In this document: positions 10,601 through 18,684 of the stretch, one piece after another
Layout of the letters: each line of letters opens with the position of its first letter
How positions within the stretch are numbered: the stretch's first letter is position 1
Assembly: GCA_017303335.1 (NCBI GenBank)
Contig: JAFLBK010000003.1
Span: 62,001-126,000, forward strand
Direction of reading: 5' to 3'
Length of the DNA stretch: 64,000 bases
Origin: Chitinophagales bacterium
GTDB lineage: Bacteria > Bacteroidota > Bacteroidia > Chitinophagales > Chitinophagaceae
Program-made: the position numbers and the translations under genes
The notes under the pieces: generated by a model
Seen by the model: the letters and a program-made list of their open reading frames with translations, nothing else
Told to the model about the DNA's origin: nothing
The model's database searches: none

Positions 10601-12084
10601 AGGACAGCGCCCTGATTAATGTAAATGCATTACCCGGTATCGTTGCCGATGCCGGGCAGGACACCGCATACTGCAGCAACGGAACCATTGTTCACCAACT
10701 CCAGGGATCCGGAGCAGGTACCTATAGTTGGGCGCCGGCCATCTATCTCAACAACCCCAATATCCAGAATCCCATTGCCACCATCAGCAGCACTACGAAA
10801 TTCTATCTTACTGTTACAGGGGCAAGTGCATGCAATTCCCTTGATTCGGTTACCATCACCATCAATCCGTTACCAACTGTACAAACCCTGGGTGATACAT
10901 CAATTTGCCGCAACGACCTGCTGGTACTTACCACAAACGGCGGACTGAGCACCTATCACTGGACTCCGGGAACTTCGGTCAACGATTCTACTATTGCCAG
11001 TCCGGTATTTACTGATAATGTACCACGAACACTCATTGTAACCGGAACAGCATCTACCGGTTGTTTCGCCCGCGACACCATCAATGTGAATGTAAAACCG
11101 CTGCCGCTGGTAAAATCCATCGAAGACACTTCCTTCTGCTCCGCTTCGGCTATCACTGTAACCCTTACCACCAGTGGAGCGCAAAACTATACCTGGACAC
11201 CTCCGGTGGGTTTAAGCAATCCGAACATCGCAAACCCGGTTTACACAGGTAATCAAAGCCAGACTTATTATGTAACCGGTACCGGGGCCAATGGATGCTC
11301 AGCAAAAGACACCGTGAACATTTTCGTAAATCCACCAGTCACATTCCTGGCTCCCCCCAACAAGAGCATGTGCCAGGGCGGTTCAGTCCAGCTCGACGGG
11401 TATAATGGAACAACGGCAGATTATCTATGGTCTCCTCCTACCTGGCTCTCCAATCCCTCCATCATCAATCCCATCGCCTCACCACCTGCATCTACCATCT
11501 ATACGGTAACCATCACTAACCGGGGATGTAATTACGATAGTACCTTCCAGGTGGCTGTGACCGTACTGCCAGAGCCCATCATAAATGCCGGCAAGGCCAA
11601 CGATGTTGATTGCAGCATGCGCAGCGCCCAGCTCTTCGCCTCCGGTGGAGTCAATTATACCTGGACACCCGCAACCGGTTTGAACAATCCCAATATTCCA
11701 AACCCGATCGCCACCATCCGCACCACACAGAAATATTATGTATTTGCAGACAATGGCGCCGGCTGTTCCGGCATCGACTCGGTTACAGTGAATGTGAACA
11801 CGGCTGCCAGTCTGGCCCGCTACATGCCCAATGCGTTTACACCCAACGGGGATGGACTGAACGATTGTTACGGGCTGAAGAACTGGATGTACATCCGGAA
11901 ACTTGAGTTCCGCATCTTCAACCGGTATGGCGAGCAGGTATTCGGAACCTCCGATCCTTCCCGCTGCTGGGATGGCCGTTACAAAGGAAAGATCGCCGAC
12001 CAGGGCACCTACGTATACTACATCAAGGCCGAAACCAGCTGCGGTACCGAAGAACAAAAAGGCAACTTCCTGCTGCTCCGATGA
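7699..12084 (+). CDS. Large secreted LamG/PKD protein with CHU_C sorting domain
   Basis: About 1,461 residues. The open frame extends to 7612, but ATG 7699 begins a clear signal peptide (MKRIFLLLVLAAHAECIGQ). Order: two LamG-type lectin-like domains (roughly residues 20-240 and 270-460), a region with very glycine-rich blocks (about 670-860, runs of GGGGG), one PKD domain (motif WYWDFGDGGNANTQNTTHAY), four or five Ig-like repeats sharing W(T/A)P...GL(S/N)NPNI.NP, and a C-terminal CHU_C domain (MPNAFTPNGDGLNDCYG) that targets proteins to type IX secretion. Probably a cell-surface adhesin or matrix protein; no catalytic domain was recognised. Confidence 0.85.
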   Translation: MKRIFLLLVLAAHAECIGQINLNFGLKAYYPFTGNSNDVSGNGYNGTPQGGIQLTTDRFGNANSAYLFDGIDDRIMVSDNGGLSTSAFSICYYFMTEASGTYQNCIGKINYTDGNAATYNSGIMNTGEAYFGTIASAGNCFTQVPSTLVYTIFSPSAIQLNQWYCVVNTFENGVEKMYLNGVLVKQGTVPFTNATQCTNTNFVIGSWWQNDPVRFKGKIDDVRFYNRAINADEVNALCVTSNTSSCTNWLRTQAVGQSVTVGDLDVSGNQMTIEANFNCSSFPINRPDKWEDIVSKHSNTTDANYVLRMDLAAITTTTGHYLLSPSCDNLVLNKTFHVALVYDGATLKFYRNGFLMGQMPATGNLILNNWLTTIGDYAVNNPVGTNFLGYINEVRIWNVARTQSQLQTYMNASLPNPATTPGLLGYYTFENLLNKQGNAAYNGTLNGGATINNTNPNCVFSPDSCSVTSNISTVINTYTPVLGFNPCDNKLTVEDGSTFNTGDTVLLIQMKGAVIDSTNTAAFGSITNYNNAGNYEFNYVKSRAGNVIELKNKLTRQYDIPQGKVQLIRVPYYSSVTVTDTLTCLPWDGNKGGVLAILVRDTLTLNGPVDVSGKGFKGGPGYNPGNASLTCFQNNYFYPTNTINAAQKGESITSISANKLAGKGTLASGGGGGAGHNSGGGGGGNAGSGGFGGYQLEPCGSAPFDNRGIGGRPLNYSTAINKIFMGGGGGAGHADNPGNIPPAGGNGAGIIIVQADKIRTNGQKITANGSDAVACSMPSSPDCHDGTGGGGAGGTVLLSINQFIDNSVIETKGGRGADVIGGPIAAAGRIGPGGGGAGGLAFLKTATLPATLSISNTGGANGVLTQDANNPWGATAGSAGSNLFNLVLPVDNVSFKTNIDSVRIKDSLLSCNGFDFKGLAYVNTNPINTWYWDFGDGGNANTQNTTHAYTSPGTYTVKLVVTDINGCKDSALINVNALPGIVADAGQDTAYCSNGTIVHQLQGSGAGTYSWAPAIYLNNPNIQNPIATISSTTKFYLTVTGASACNSLDSVTITINPLPTVQTLGDTSICRNDLLVLTTNGGLSTYHWTPGTSVNDSTIASPVFTDNVPRTLIVTGTASTGCFARDTINVNVKPLPLVKSIEDTSFCSASAITVTLTTSGAQNYTWTPPVGLSNPNIANPVYTGNQSQTYYVTGTGANGCSAKDTVNIFVNPPVTFLAPPNKSMCQGGSVQLDGYNGTTADYLWSPPTWLSNPSIINPIASPPASTIYTVTITNRGCNYDSTFQVAVTVLPEPIINAGKANDVDCSMRSAQLFASGGVNYTWTPATGLNNPNIPNPIATIRTTQKYYVFADNGAGCSGIDSVTVNVNTAASLARYMPNAFTPNGDGLNDCYGLKNWMYIRKLEFRIFNRYGEQVFGTSDPSRCWDGRYKGKIADQGTYVYYIKAETSCGTEEQKGNFLLLR

Positions 12085-12131
12085 CCGGCAACCCCGAACT
12101 TGCGTATTTTTACAAAAATTGCAGGTAACGT

Positions 12132-13271
12132 ATGCGGCCTCTGCTCTTCCTTCTTTTATCGCTTTTCAACTACTGCCAGGCCCAAGTAAATCTTAACGAG
12201 GGTTTGCAGGCGTATTATCCATTCAACAGCGAGGCCAGGGATCTCAGCGGCAACAACAATCACCCGGTATTCAATAATGCCGGTTTTACCAGCGACCGCT
12301 TTGGGCGTAAGAACCACGCGTTTCATTTCAACGGTGTATACCAATACATGCGGATCAAAAACAGCCCCTCGCTGAATTTCGGAAATACGATCACACTTTC
12401 TGTCTGGGTACGCCCAACCGGTTTTTACTACGGCATCTGCCACGCCAGCCAGTTGCTGAGCAAGGGAGGAGGCAATTACAATCCCGGTAATTATGCCCTG
12501 CGCTTCGATGATGCGCTCTTCACCAACGGCAGGGGCTGCAGCGGCACGCTCTGCGATACCCTGCACCAGAACTTCCGGGGAACCGGTACGGTACTTACAC
12601 CCTACCCCGGTGAATTCATCAAAAAAGGCCAGTGGTATTCGGTCATCTATACCAACGACGGTAAAACCGCCCGGCTCTATGTGAATTGTGAACTGAAGTA
12701 CAGCGTTGCATTCCCGGAAACATTCACCAATAATGAAGACCTCTTCTTCGGCAAATCCGACGACGACCTGTTTCCTTTCTGGCTCAATGGCGACCTGGAT
12801 GATATACGCATCTACAACCGGGCCCTCTCCCTGGAAGAGATCACCGCCCTCTGCAACGAACAACCCGATACACCCAAAGCGGTAATACCGGTAAAAAAAG
12901 ACAGCATCCCCGCCAAAGAACCTGTGCTGGAAAAAAGAAGCAACGACCTGGTACGAACCATACCGGTGGATCACGACTCGATCAGCGTTACCCTGTACGA
13001 CAACGCGGAAGTGGACGGCGACAGCATCACCCTGATCTATAATGGCAAAATTCTGACTACGCACCAGCGGCTCACCGATAAACCCTTAACCTTCTACATC
13101 AAGATAGCACGCGACAGTCCGAACGAACTGGTCATGTACGCCGAGAACCTGGGAAGCATACCTCCCAATACAGCCCTGATGATCATCAACGACGGGAATA
13201 AACGGTACGAACTGAATATCAAAAGCACCGAAAGCAGCAATGGCATGGTGCGGTTCAGGTTGCGGGAGTGA
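12132..13271 (+). CDS. Secreted LamG-domain protein
   Basis: A 379-residue protein with a signal peptide (MRPLLFLLLSLFNYCQAQ) and one LamG/concanavalin-like domain (about residues 20-240: GLQAYYPFNSEARDLSGN ... DDIRIYNRALSLEEI) that resembles the first LamG domain of the protein just upstream. The C-terminal 130 residues (VTLYDNAEVDGDSITLIYNG and following) look like a small beta-sandwich seen at the ends of Bacteroidota surface proteins; I do not recognise a named family. No CHU_C tail. It starts 47 bp after its neighbour in the same direction and may be co-transcribed. Probable exported binding protein. Confidence 0.8.
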   Translation: MRPLLFLLLSLFNYCQAQVNLNEGLQAYYPFNSEARDLSGNNNHPVFNNAGFTSDRFGRKNHAFHFNGVYQYMRIKNSPSLNFGNTITLSVWVRPTGFYYGICHASQLLSKGGGNYNPGNYALRFDDALFTNGRGCSGTLCDTLHQNFRGTGTVLTPYPGEFIKKGQWYSVIYTNDGKTARLYVNCELKYSVAFPETFTNNEDLFFGKSDDDLFPFWLNGDLDDIRIYNRALSLEEITALCNEQPDTPKAVIPVKKDSIPAKEPVLEKRSNDLVRTIPVDHDSISVTLYDNAEVDGDSITLIYNGKILTTHQRLTDKPLTFYIKIARDSPNELVMYAENLGSIPPNTALMIINDGNKRYELNIKSTESSNGMVRFRLRE

Positions 13272-13403
13272 TAATGTGAGGATGTGATGATTTTCTGATG
13301 TGATGATTAAAAGGCCACAAGGATCTGATATAGTCCGATATCAGCACATTAACTCATCAATTCATCAGCACATCGATCAATCAGCACATCAACAAATCAG
13401 CAA
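13272..13403. repeat. Low-complexity intergenic tract (ATCAGCACAT-like words)
   Basis: The gap between two convergent genes is built of degenerate repeats: GATGTGATGATTTTCTGATG on the left, and ATCAGCACAT-type words repeated on the right (TCATCAGCACATCGATC, AATCAGCACATCAAC). The left words are close to the reverse complement of the right ones, so the transcript could fold into a hairpin and act as a bidirectional terminator. No gene is evident. Confidence 0.5.
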
Positions 13404-14990
13404 TCACTTGTGTATCTCGCTGGTAAAATGGAATTCGATATCGGGATTATTCTGCCGCTCGGTATTGAGGAACCATTCGCTCTGGGCCAGGTAAACCAGG
13501 TGCCCGTCTTTATCCTCCGCGATATTGGCCTGCTTGTAACGGGTAAAGTCCTCCAGTTTTTTGACGTCCTTGCTTACCAGCCAGCAAGCCTTGTAAAAAG
13601 GCAAACTATTCATCTGCACCGAGGCTCCATACTCCTGTAAGAGGCGGTACTGGATCACTTCAAACTGCAGTTCTCCCACACAGCCAATGATCTTCTTGGT
13701 ACCCCCGAACTGGGTGAATAACTGGGCTACTCCTTCGTCGGTAAGCTGCAAAAGACCTTTTTCCAACTGCTTGGTTTTCATCGGGTCTTTATTCACCACT
13801 TCTTTAAATATTTCCGGCGAAAAACTCGGTATACCGGTGAAGTAAAAATCTTCTCCTTCGGTGAGCGTATCGCCGATTTTGAAGTTGCCGGTATCGAACA
13901 AACCGACCACATCGCCGGGATAGGCTTCTTCGATCACATCTTTCTGGCGGGCCATGAAACTGTAGGGATTGCTGAACCGCATATCCTTGTCGTTGCGCAC
14001 ATGGTGATAGTATTTATTCCGTTCGAAACGGCCGCTGCAGACCCGGAGAAAGGCGATGCGATCCCGGTGCTTGGGATCGAGGTTGGCGTGTATCTTAAAT
14101 ACAAAGCCGCTGAATTTGTCTTCGGCCGGACTGATATCCCGCAGGGTGGTATGCCTGGGGCGGGGCGTAGGCGCAATGCGGATGAATGTATCCAGCATTT
14201 CCTTTACCCCGAAGTTGTTCACGGCGCTGCCGAAGAATACGGGGGCTGTAGACCCGTTGAGGTAGTCTTCTTCGTTCAATTCGCCATAAACCCCATCGAT
14301 AAGCTCCACATCTTCGCGAAGGGTCCTGGCATCCGGCTCCCCTATTTTGGCATCGAGTATTTTATCCTCCAGGTCCTTAATCTCCACCACATCTTCGTCG
14401 TTGGCCTTGGTACCGGCGGTGAACAGCACGAGGCTTTTTTTATGCAGATCGTACACCCCTTTAAAATCCTTACCGCTGTTGATCGGTATGGTCATCGGGT
14501 GCAGCTGTATCTTCAGTTCCTTTTCGATCTCTTCCAGCAGGTCGAACCGGTTCTTACCGTCGCGGTCCATCTTGTTGATGAATACGATCACGGGCGTCCT
14601 GCGCATGGCGATCACTTCCATCAGGCGCCGGGTCTGCGCTTCCACCCCGTTCACGCTGTCGATCACCAGTACAACGCTGTCGACCGCTGTGAGGGTACGA
14701 TAGGTATCTTCGGCAAAGTCCTTGTGACCGGGCGTATCCAGCAGGTTGATAAGATGCCCCTGGTATTCGAAGGTCATCACACTGGTGGCCACGCTGATAC
14801 CACGCTGCCGCTCGATCTCCATGAAATCGCTGGTCGCGTGCTTTTTGATCTTATTGCTCTTTACGGCCCCGGCCGTTTGAATGGCGCCGCCGAACAGCAG
14901 GAATTTCTCCGTAAGGGTTGTTTTGCCGGCATCCGGGTGCGAGATAATGGCGAAGGTCTTGCGCTTATTTATTTCACTGATATACTTCAT
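13404..14990 (-). CDS. prfC: Peptide chain release factor 3
   Basis: A 528-residue translational GTPase. [12 protein letters not shown] (residues 18-29) is the P-loop, [12 protein letters not shown] switch [15 protein letters not shown] switch II, and [11 protein letters not shown] the NKxD base-recognition motif. The [15 protein letters not shown] stretch and length near 530 distinguish RF3 from EF-G. RF3 recycles RF1 and RF2 from the ribosome after termination. A -7 promoter element lies about 26 bp upstream, at the edge of an octanucleotide repeat array. Confidence 0.95.
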   Translation of the reverse strand: MKYISEINKRKTFAIISHPDAGKTTLTEKFLLFGGAIQTAGAVKSNKIKKHATSDFMEIERQRGISVATSVMTFEYQGHLINLLDTPGHKDFAEDTYRTLTAVDSVVLVIDSVNGVEAQTRRLMEVIAMRRTPVIVFINKMDRDGKNRFDLLEEIEKELKIQLHPMTIPINSGKDFKGVYDLHKKSLVLFTAGTKANDEDVVEIKDLEDKILDAKIGEPDARTLREDVELIDGVYGELNEEDYLNGSTAPVFFGSAVNNFGVKEMLDTFIRIAPTPRPRHTTLRDISPAEDKFSGFVFKIHANLDPKHRDRIAFLRVCSGRFERNKYYHHVRNDKDMRFSNPYSFMARQKDVIEEAYPGDVVGLFDTGNFKIGDTLTEGEDFYFTGIPSFSPEIFKEVVNKDPMKTKQLEKGLLQLTDEGVAQLFTQFGGTKKIIGCVGELQFEVIQYRLLQEYGASVQMNSLPFYKACWLVSKDVKKLEDFTRYKQANIAEDKDGHLVYLAQSEWFLNTERQNNPDIEFHFTSEIHK

Positions 14991-15015
14991 GTACTCCGAA
15001 TCTCTTTTGGAGGCG

Positions 15016-15023
15016 CAAAGGTA
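15016..15023 (-). promoter_or_regulatory. Candidate prfC -7 element
   Basis: On the minus strand the bases read TACCTTTG, an exact TAnnTTTG match, giving a leader of about 20 nt before the prfC ATG at 14990. The expected -33 region falls inside the adjacent tandem repeat (minus-strand unit AACCCTTA), and no TTG is found there. Confidence 0.45.
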
Positions 15024-15109
15024 AGGGTTTAAGGGTTTAAGGGTTTAAGGGTTTAAGGGTTTAAGGGTTTAAGGGTTTAAAGGTTTAAAGGTTTAAAGGT
15101 TTAAAGGTG
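15022..15109 (+). repeat. Octanucleotide tandem repeat (11 units)
   Basis: Seven perfect copies of TAAGGGTT are followed by four copies of the variant TAAAGGTT (the last ending in G). The array lies in the 202-bp divergent gap between prfC and the ABC permease gene and touches the prfC -7 box, so changes in copy number could alter spacing of upstream promoter elements. It contains no gene. Confidence 0.95.
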
Positions 15110-15192
15110 AAGTTTAGCCCCTTTATGACCAGGGGGTCGCCATTTGTATATTTTACCCGGCAAATTGCCCATCATCCTGTAATTTTGGGGAG

Positions 15193-16437
15193 ATGCGAAA
15201 AACGCTGAGCATACTCCGCAATTCACTACGGCTCACCTTCCAGGAATTAAGAGTGAATAAACTCCGTACGGCGCTTAGTCTTACCGGCGTGGCCTTTGGC
15301 ATCTTCTGTATCATCGGGGTACTGGCCACGGTGAACAGCCTGGAGCGCAATATCCAGAACGAGGTACAAAGCCTGGGCAGCAATACCATCTATATCGACA
15401 AATGGGATTACAGCGGCGGACCGGATTATCCTTTCTGGAAATACCAGGCAAGGCCGGTGGCCAAATACGAAGAGGCGGAGATGGTGAAAGAACGTTCGGT
15501 ACTGCTCGATGACATCTCGTACCTCCTGCAGACAGGTTCCAGCATTTCGCACAAGGACGACCTGTTGCAGAACAACAGCGTGTATGGCATATTGCCCGAA
15601 CAGATGGCCATACAACCCATCAGTTTCGACGCCGGTCGTTTTTTCTCGGCCACTGAGTTCAACGCGGGCACCAATGTTTGCCTGATCGGCTTCACCAGCG
15701 CCGAACTGCTTTTCGGCAACCCGGAAAGAGCCTTGGGCAAGCAGATCGATGTAAAGGGAAAAAAGGTCACCATCGTGGGCGTGATCAAAAAAGAAGGAAC
15801 CAATTTCATCGGCTGGAATTACGATAACTGCATCATGCTGCCCTATAAATTCTGTAAGCAGCTTTTCCAGGAAAAATTCTCGAACCCCATCCTCATCGCG
15901 AAAGGGAAGGCCGGTGTTTCCACCGACGCGTTGAGCAATGAACTCCGGGGCATCATGCGGCAGATACGCCGGCTGAGCCCGACGCAGGAGGATAATTTCT
16001 CCCTGAACAGCGTGGAAGCTTTCAGCAAGGCCATTACCGGTTTCTTCACCACCGTGAACATCGTAGGCGCTATCATCGGCGGCATCAGCCTGGTGGTGGG
16101 TATCTTCGGCATCACCAATATCATGTTCGTAACCGTACGGGAACGCACCAGCATCATCGGGCTCAAAAAAGCCATCGGCGCCAAGAGTGGTTCCATTCTT
16201 TTTGAATTCCTGATGGAAGCCGCGTTGCTCTGCATCATCGGCGGGTTCATCGGGCTGGTATTCGTGTATATACTCACCCTGATCCTTTCGGGCCCGCTCA
16301 AATTCCCTGTTTACATTTCGGTACCCATGCTCATCACCACCATCATCATTTGCCTCGTGGCCGGTGTGCTGGCGGGCATCATCCCCGCTTCCAAAGCCGC
16401 AAGGCTCGATCCGGTCGTAGCGATCCGCAGCAAATAA
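15193..16437 (+). CDS. ABC transporter permease, MacB/FtsX type
   Basis: A 414-residue inner-membrane protein with the MacB-like layout: one N-terminal transmembrane helix (LSLTGVAFGIFCIIGVLATV), a periplasmic MacB_PCD domain (about residues 45-265), and three C-terminal helices forming the FtsX domain (IVGAIIGGISLVVGIFGI, ALLCIIGGFIGLVFVYIL, LITTIIICLVAGVLAGIIP). The end (PASKAARLDPVVAIRSK) is typical. Such permeases use ATP hydrolysis by a separate subunit to drive export across the envelope or lipoprotein movement; no ATPase gene is adjacent here. Substrate unknown. Confidence 0.88.
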   Translation: MRKTLSILRNSLRLTFQELRVNKLRTALSLTGVAFGIFCIIGVLATVNSLERNIQNEVQSLGSNTIYIDKWDYSGGPDYPFWKYQARPVAKYEEAEMVKERSVLLDDISYLLQTGSSISHKDDLLQNNSVYGILPEQMAIQPISFDAGRFFSATEFNAGTNVCLIGFTSAELLFGNPERALGKQIDVKGKKVTIVGVIKKEGTNFIGWNYDNCIMLPYKFCKQLFQEKFSNPILIAKGKAGVSTDALSNELRGIMRQIRRLSPTQEDNFSLNSVEAFSKAITGFFTTVNIVGAIIGGISLVVGIFGITNIMFVTVRERTSIIGLKKAIGAKSGSILFEFLMEAALLCIIGGFIGLVFVYILTLILSGPLKFPVYISVPMLITTIIICLVAGVLAGIIPASKAARLDPVVAIRSK

Positions 16438-16444
16438 TTTTGAG

Positions 16445-16512
16445 TGATAAATGCTGAATGTTGAATTATTTTTGCATTCCGATACCTAACATGTAAAATT
16501 CAACACTTATCA
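16445..16512. repeat. Interrupted inverted repeat before tsaD
   Basis: TGTTGAATT (16459-16467) is the exact reverse complement of AATTCAACA (16497-16505), and TGATAA (16445-16450) pairs with TTATCA (16507-16512). The hairpin would reach the first codons of tsaD. The enclosed bases contain a TAnnTTTG match (TATTTTTG, 16467-16474) and an ATG at 16491 followed directly by TAA. Confidence 0.6.
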
Positions 16513-17549
16513 TTACCATACTTGCCATAGAATCTTCCTGCGATGAAACCTCCGCTTCGGTATGTACCGACGGAAAGATCCTTTCCAACAAGATCGCTAA
16601 CCAAACCGTTCATGAACAATTCGGGGGCGTGGTTCCCGAACTGGCCAGCAGGGCCCACATGCAAAACATCGTTCCAGTGGTGGACGCGGCGCTGAAAACA
16701 GCCAACTGTTCGTTACAGGATATCGATGCCATCGCGTTCACCCAGGCACCGGGACTGATCGGATCATTGCTCGTAGGCACCCAGTTCGCCAAATCCTTAT
16801 CGCTGGCGCTGGATAAACCGCTCATCGCCGTTCACCACATGCAGGCGCATGTACTGGCCAACCTGATTCCCGATGAACGCCCTTCTTTTCCGTTCTTATG
16901 CCTGACGGTCAGCGGCGGACATACACAGATCGTTCGCTGCGATTCGCCCACCCGGTTAACCGTGATCGGCGAAACGATCGACGACGCGGCGGGAGAAGCC
17001 TTCGATAAAACCGCCAAGATGCTCGGGCTCCCCTATCCCGGCGGCCCGCTCATTGATAAACACGCCGCACGGGGCAACCCGAACCGTTTTACCTTTCCCG
17101 AACCGCAGATCGCCGGACTGGATTTCAGTTTCTCCGGACTGAAAACATCGATATTGTACTTTTTGAAAAATGCCGGTGCCAGCAACCTGTACAAAGAAGA
17201 ATTCCTGGCCGATGAAGAAACACGCCGGCGTTTCGTGGAAGAAAACCTCGATGATATCTGTGCTTCGGTGCAGGCCCGCATCATCAGCATCCTGCTCAAC
17301 AAGTTGAAGAAAGCGGCCGCCGAAACCGGGATCAGCAACCTGTGCCTGGCCGGCGGCGTGAGCGCCAACAAGGGCCTGCGGAAAGCATTTACCGAACTCG
17401 GGGAAAAGCAGGGATGGAAAACCTTCATCCCTGCCTTTGAATATTGTACCGACAATGCCGCGATGATCGCCATCACCGGTTATTATAAATTTCAGGCAAA
17501 GGATTTCACCGAACTCAGCGTAAGCCCTTCGGCAAGAGCGGAATGGTGA
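16512..17549 (+). CDS. tsaD: tRNA N6-adenosine threonylcarbamoyltransferase TsaD
   Basis: TsaD installs threonylcarbamoyl on A37 of ANN-decoding tRNAs together with TsaB and TsaE. The frame encodes the full family sequence from ITILAIESSCDETSASV through the metal-binding histidines of HHMQAHVLAN and the end (SVSPSARAEW). No ATG, GTG or TTG exists in frame before the conserved N-terminus: the frame runs back to a TAA at 16494, and the first ordinary start codon is GTG at 16629, which would delete 39 conserved residues. ATT at 16512 aligns with the usual initiator methionine, so I use it as the provisional start; an ATC at 16509 or a base error are alternatives. Confidence 0.85.
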   Translation: MTILAIESSCDETSASVCTDGKILSNKIANQTVHEQFGGVVPELASRAHMQNIVPVVDAALKTANCSLQDIDAIAFTQAPGLIGSLLVGTQFAKSLSLALDKPLIAVHHMQAHVLANLIPDERPSFPFLCLTVSGGHTQIVRCDSPTRLTVIGETIDDAAGEAFDKTAKMLGLPYPGGPLIDKHAARGNPNRFTFPEPQIAGLDFSFSGLKTSILYFLKNAGASNLYKEEFLADEETRRRFVEENLDDICASVQARIISILLNKLKKAAAETGISNLCLAGGVSANKGLRKAFTELGEKQGWKTFIPAFEYCTDNAAMIAITGYYKFQAKDFTELSVSPSARAEW

Positions 17550-17825
17550 GGGTAAGAGTTTGAGGTTTATTACAAAACCGTCATTGCGATACCGCCTTTG
17601 GCGGGAGAAGCAATCTCCGGTTTAGGAGGTTGCGGGTTACGGGTTGGGTATACCGTTTGGAACGTTTAAGGGGTTTAAGTCGTTGCAGGGTTGTTGTCTG
17701 ACGGTACGTCTGACCATAGAAGGTGGCAGCCTTTAGGCAATAAAGTTTAAGGGTTAAGGTTTTGCGTTTTCCGTTTAATCCGGGTATCCGGCATCTTGTA
17801 TCTTGCATCCTGTATCGCTTCACTC
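17550..17825. repeat. Gene-free gap with a CGTCATTGCGA...GAAGCAATCT element
   Basis: No gene is credible here; short open frames are repeat-derived. Bases 17579-17618 hold a repeat beginning CGTCATTGCGA and ending GAAGCAATCTCC around a palindromic centre (CCGCCTTTGGCGG), with relatives at 18546-18582 and 18627-18666. The rest includes TTTAAGGG-like words related to the array at 15022 and a run of GCATCTTGTATCTTGCATCC-like words at about 17792-17817, just before trmN6. Confidence 0.7.
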
Positions 17826-18539
17826 ATGCCCAACCCCTATTTCCAATTCAAGCAGTTCACCGTTCAGCAAGACCGTTGTGCGATGAAGGTTTGCACGGAT
17901 GCCTGTCTCTTCGGGGCTATTGTGGCCCATAAGAAGTCATCCGCCGGGAACTGTTTAGACATCGGCGCCGGAACCGGGTTATTATCGCTGATGTTTGCCC
18001 AGCAAAATCCCCAGGCCGTGATCGACGCGGTGGAGATTGATCCCGAAGCCGCCGCACAGGCTGAAGAAAATTTCAAGGCTTCGCCCTGGAAGGAAAACCT
18101 GCACATCATTCGGGCCGACATACGTTCGTTTGCACCCGACAGGAAATACGACCTGGTTTTTTCCAACCCGCCTTTCTTTGAAGACGATCTGCGCTCCGCC
18201 GACGCCCGAAAGAACAAAGCGAAACACGATACGGGATTAAGCCTGGCCGAACTGCTGAAACAGGCCAATGCCCTGCTTTCCGATAACGGGGTATTTGCTG
18301 TGTTAGTCCCGTACCACCGGGTGGACTATTTTGTTGAAGAAGCCGGCAGGTATGGCTTACAGCTTTCAAAAAAGATTCGTGTAAAACAAACGGAGGCTCA
18401 TGGATATTTCCGGGGAATACTTTTCTTCGACCGGGTAACCACCACGCCGGAAACGGCTGTCATCAGCATTAAAGATGATACGAATGAATATACCAGCGAA
18501 TTTACCGATCTGCTGCGGGCGTATTACCTGTATTTATAA
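17826..18539 (+). CDS. trmN6: tRNA1(Val) (adenine(37)-N6)-methyltransferase
   Basis: About 237 residues from ATG 17826; an earlier in-frame ATG at 17796 lies in repeat sequence. FQFKQFTVQQDRCAMKVCTD is the conserved N-terminus of the YfiC/TrmN6 family, CLDIGAGTGLLSLMFAQ is SAM motif I, and VFSNPPFFEDD is the NPPF/Y catalytic motif of N6-adenine methyltransferases. The enzyme methylates A37 of tRNA-Val in E. coli; the exact tRNA here is inferred. Flanked on both sides by copies of the CGTCATTGC element. Confidence 0.9.
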   Translation: MPNPYFQFKQFTVQQDRCAMKVCTDACLFGAIVAHKKSSAGNCLDIGAGTGLLSLMFAQQNPQAVIDAVEIDPEAAAQAEENFKASPWKENLHIIRADIRSFAPDRKYDLVFSNPPFFEDDLRSADARKNKAKHDTGLSLAELLKQANALLSDNGVFAVLVPYHRVDYFVEEAGRYGLQLSKKIRVKQTEAHGYFRGILFFDRVTTTPETAVISIKDDTNEYTSEFTDLLRAYYLYL

Positions 18540-18545
18540 AAGCTT

Positions 18546-18666
18546 CGTCATTGCCACACCGCTGGCGGATGAAGCAATCTACTATTCAGAAGATCACTTC
18601 GCTGCGCTCGTGATGACGGTAACCAACGTCATTGCGATCCCGGCTTTGCGGGAGAAGCAATCTTCC
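18546..18666. repeat. Cluster of CGTCATTGC...GAAGCAATCT palindromic repeats
   Basis: Three adjacent copies fill the gap after trmN6: forward at 18546-18582, an inverted relative at 18590-18617 (AGATCACTTCGCTGCGCTCG then TGATGACG), and forward at 18627-18666 with the centre CCCGGCTTTGCGGG. They resemble the short intergenic repeats of this sequence type that are widespread in bacteria. Paired orientations could form hairpins and may serve as a terminator for the two convergent genes. Confidence 0.75.
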
Positions 18667-18684
18667 AATAGAGGATGAAACAAC

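Noticed and set aside
14001..15032. Plus-strand open frame of 343 codons over prfC
   Set aside because: RF3 GTPase motifs are on the minus strand; the antisense frame is a shadow extending into the intergenic region.
15022..15109. CRISPR array
   Set aside because: The repeats are 8 bp and contiguous, without spacers; no cas genes are in the window.
17581..17823. Minus-strand 80-codon frame between tsaD and trmN6
   Set aside because: It covers intergenic repeat sequence; the translation is rich in basic low-complexity residues and has no start support.
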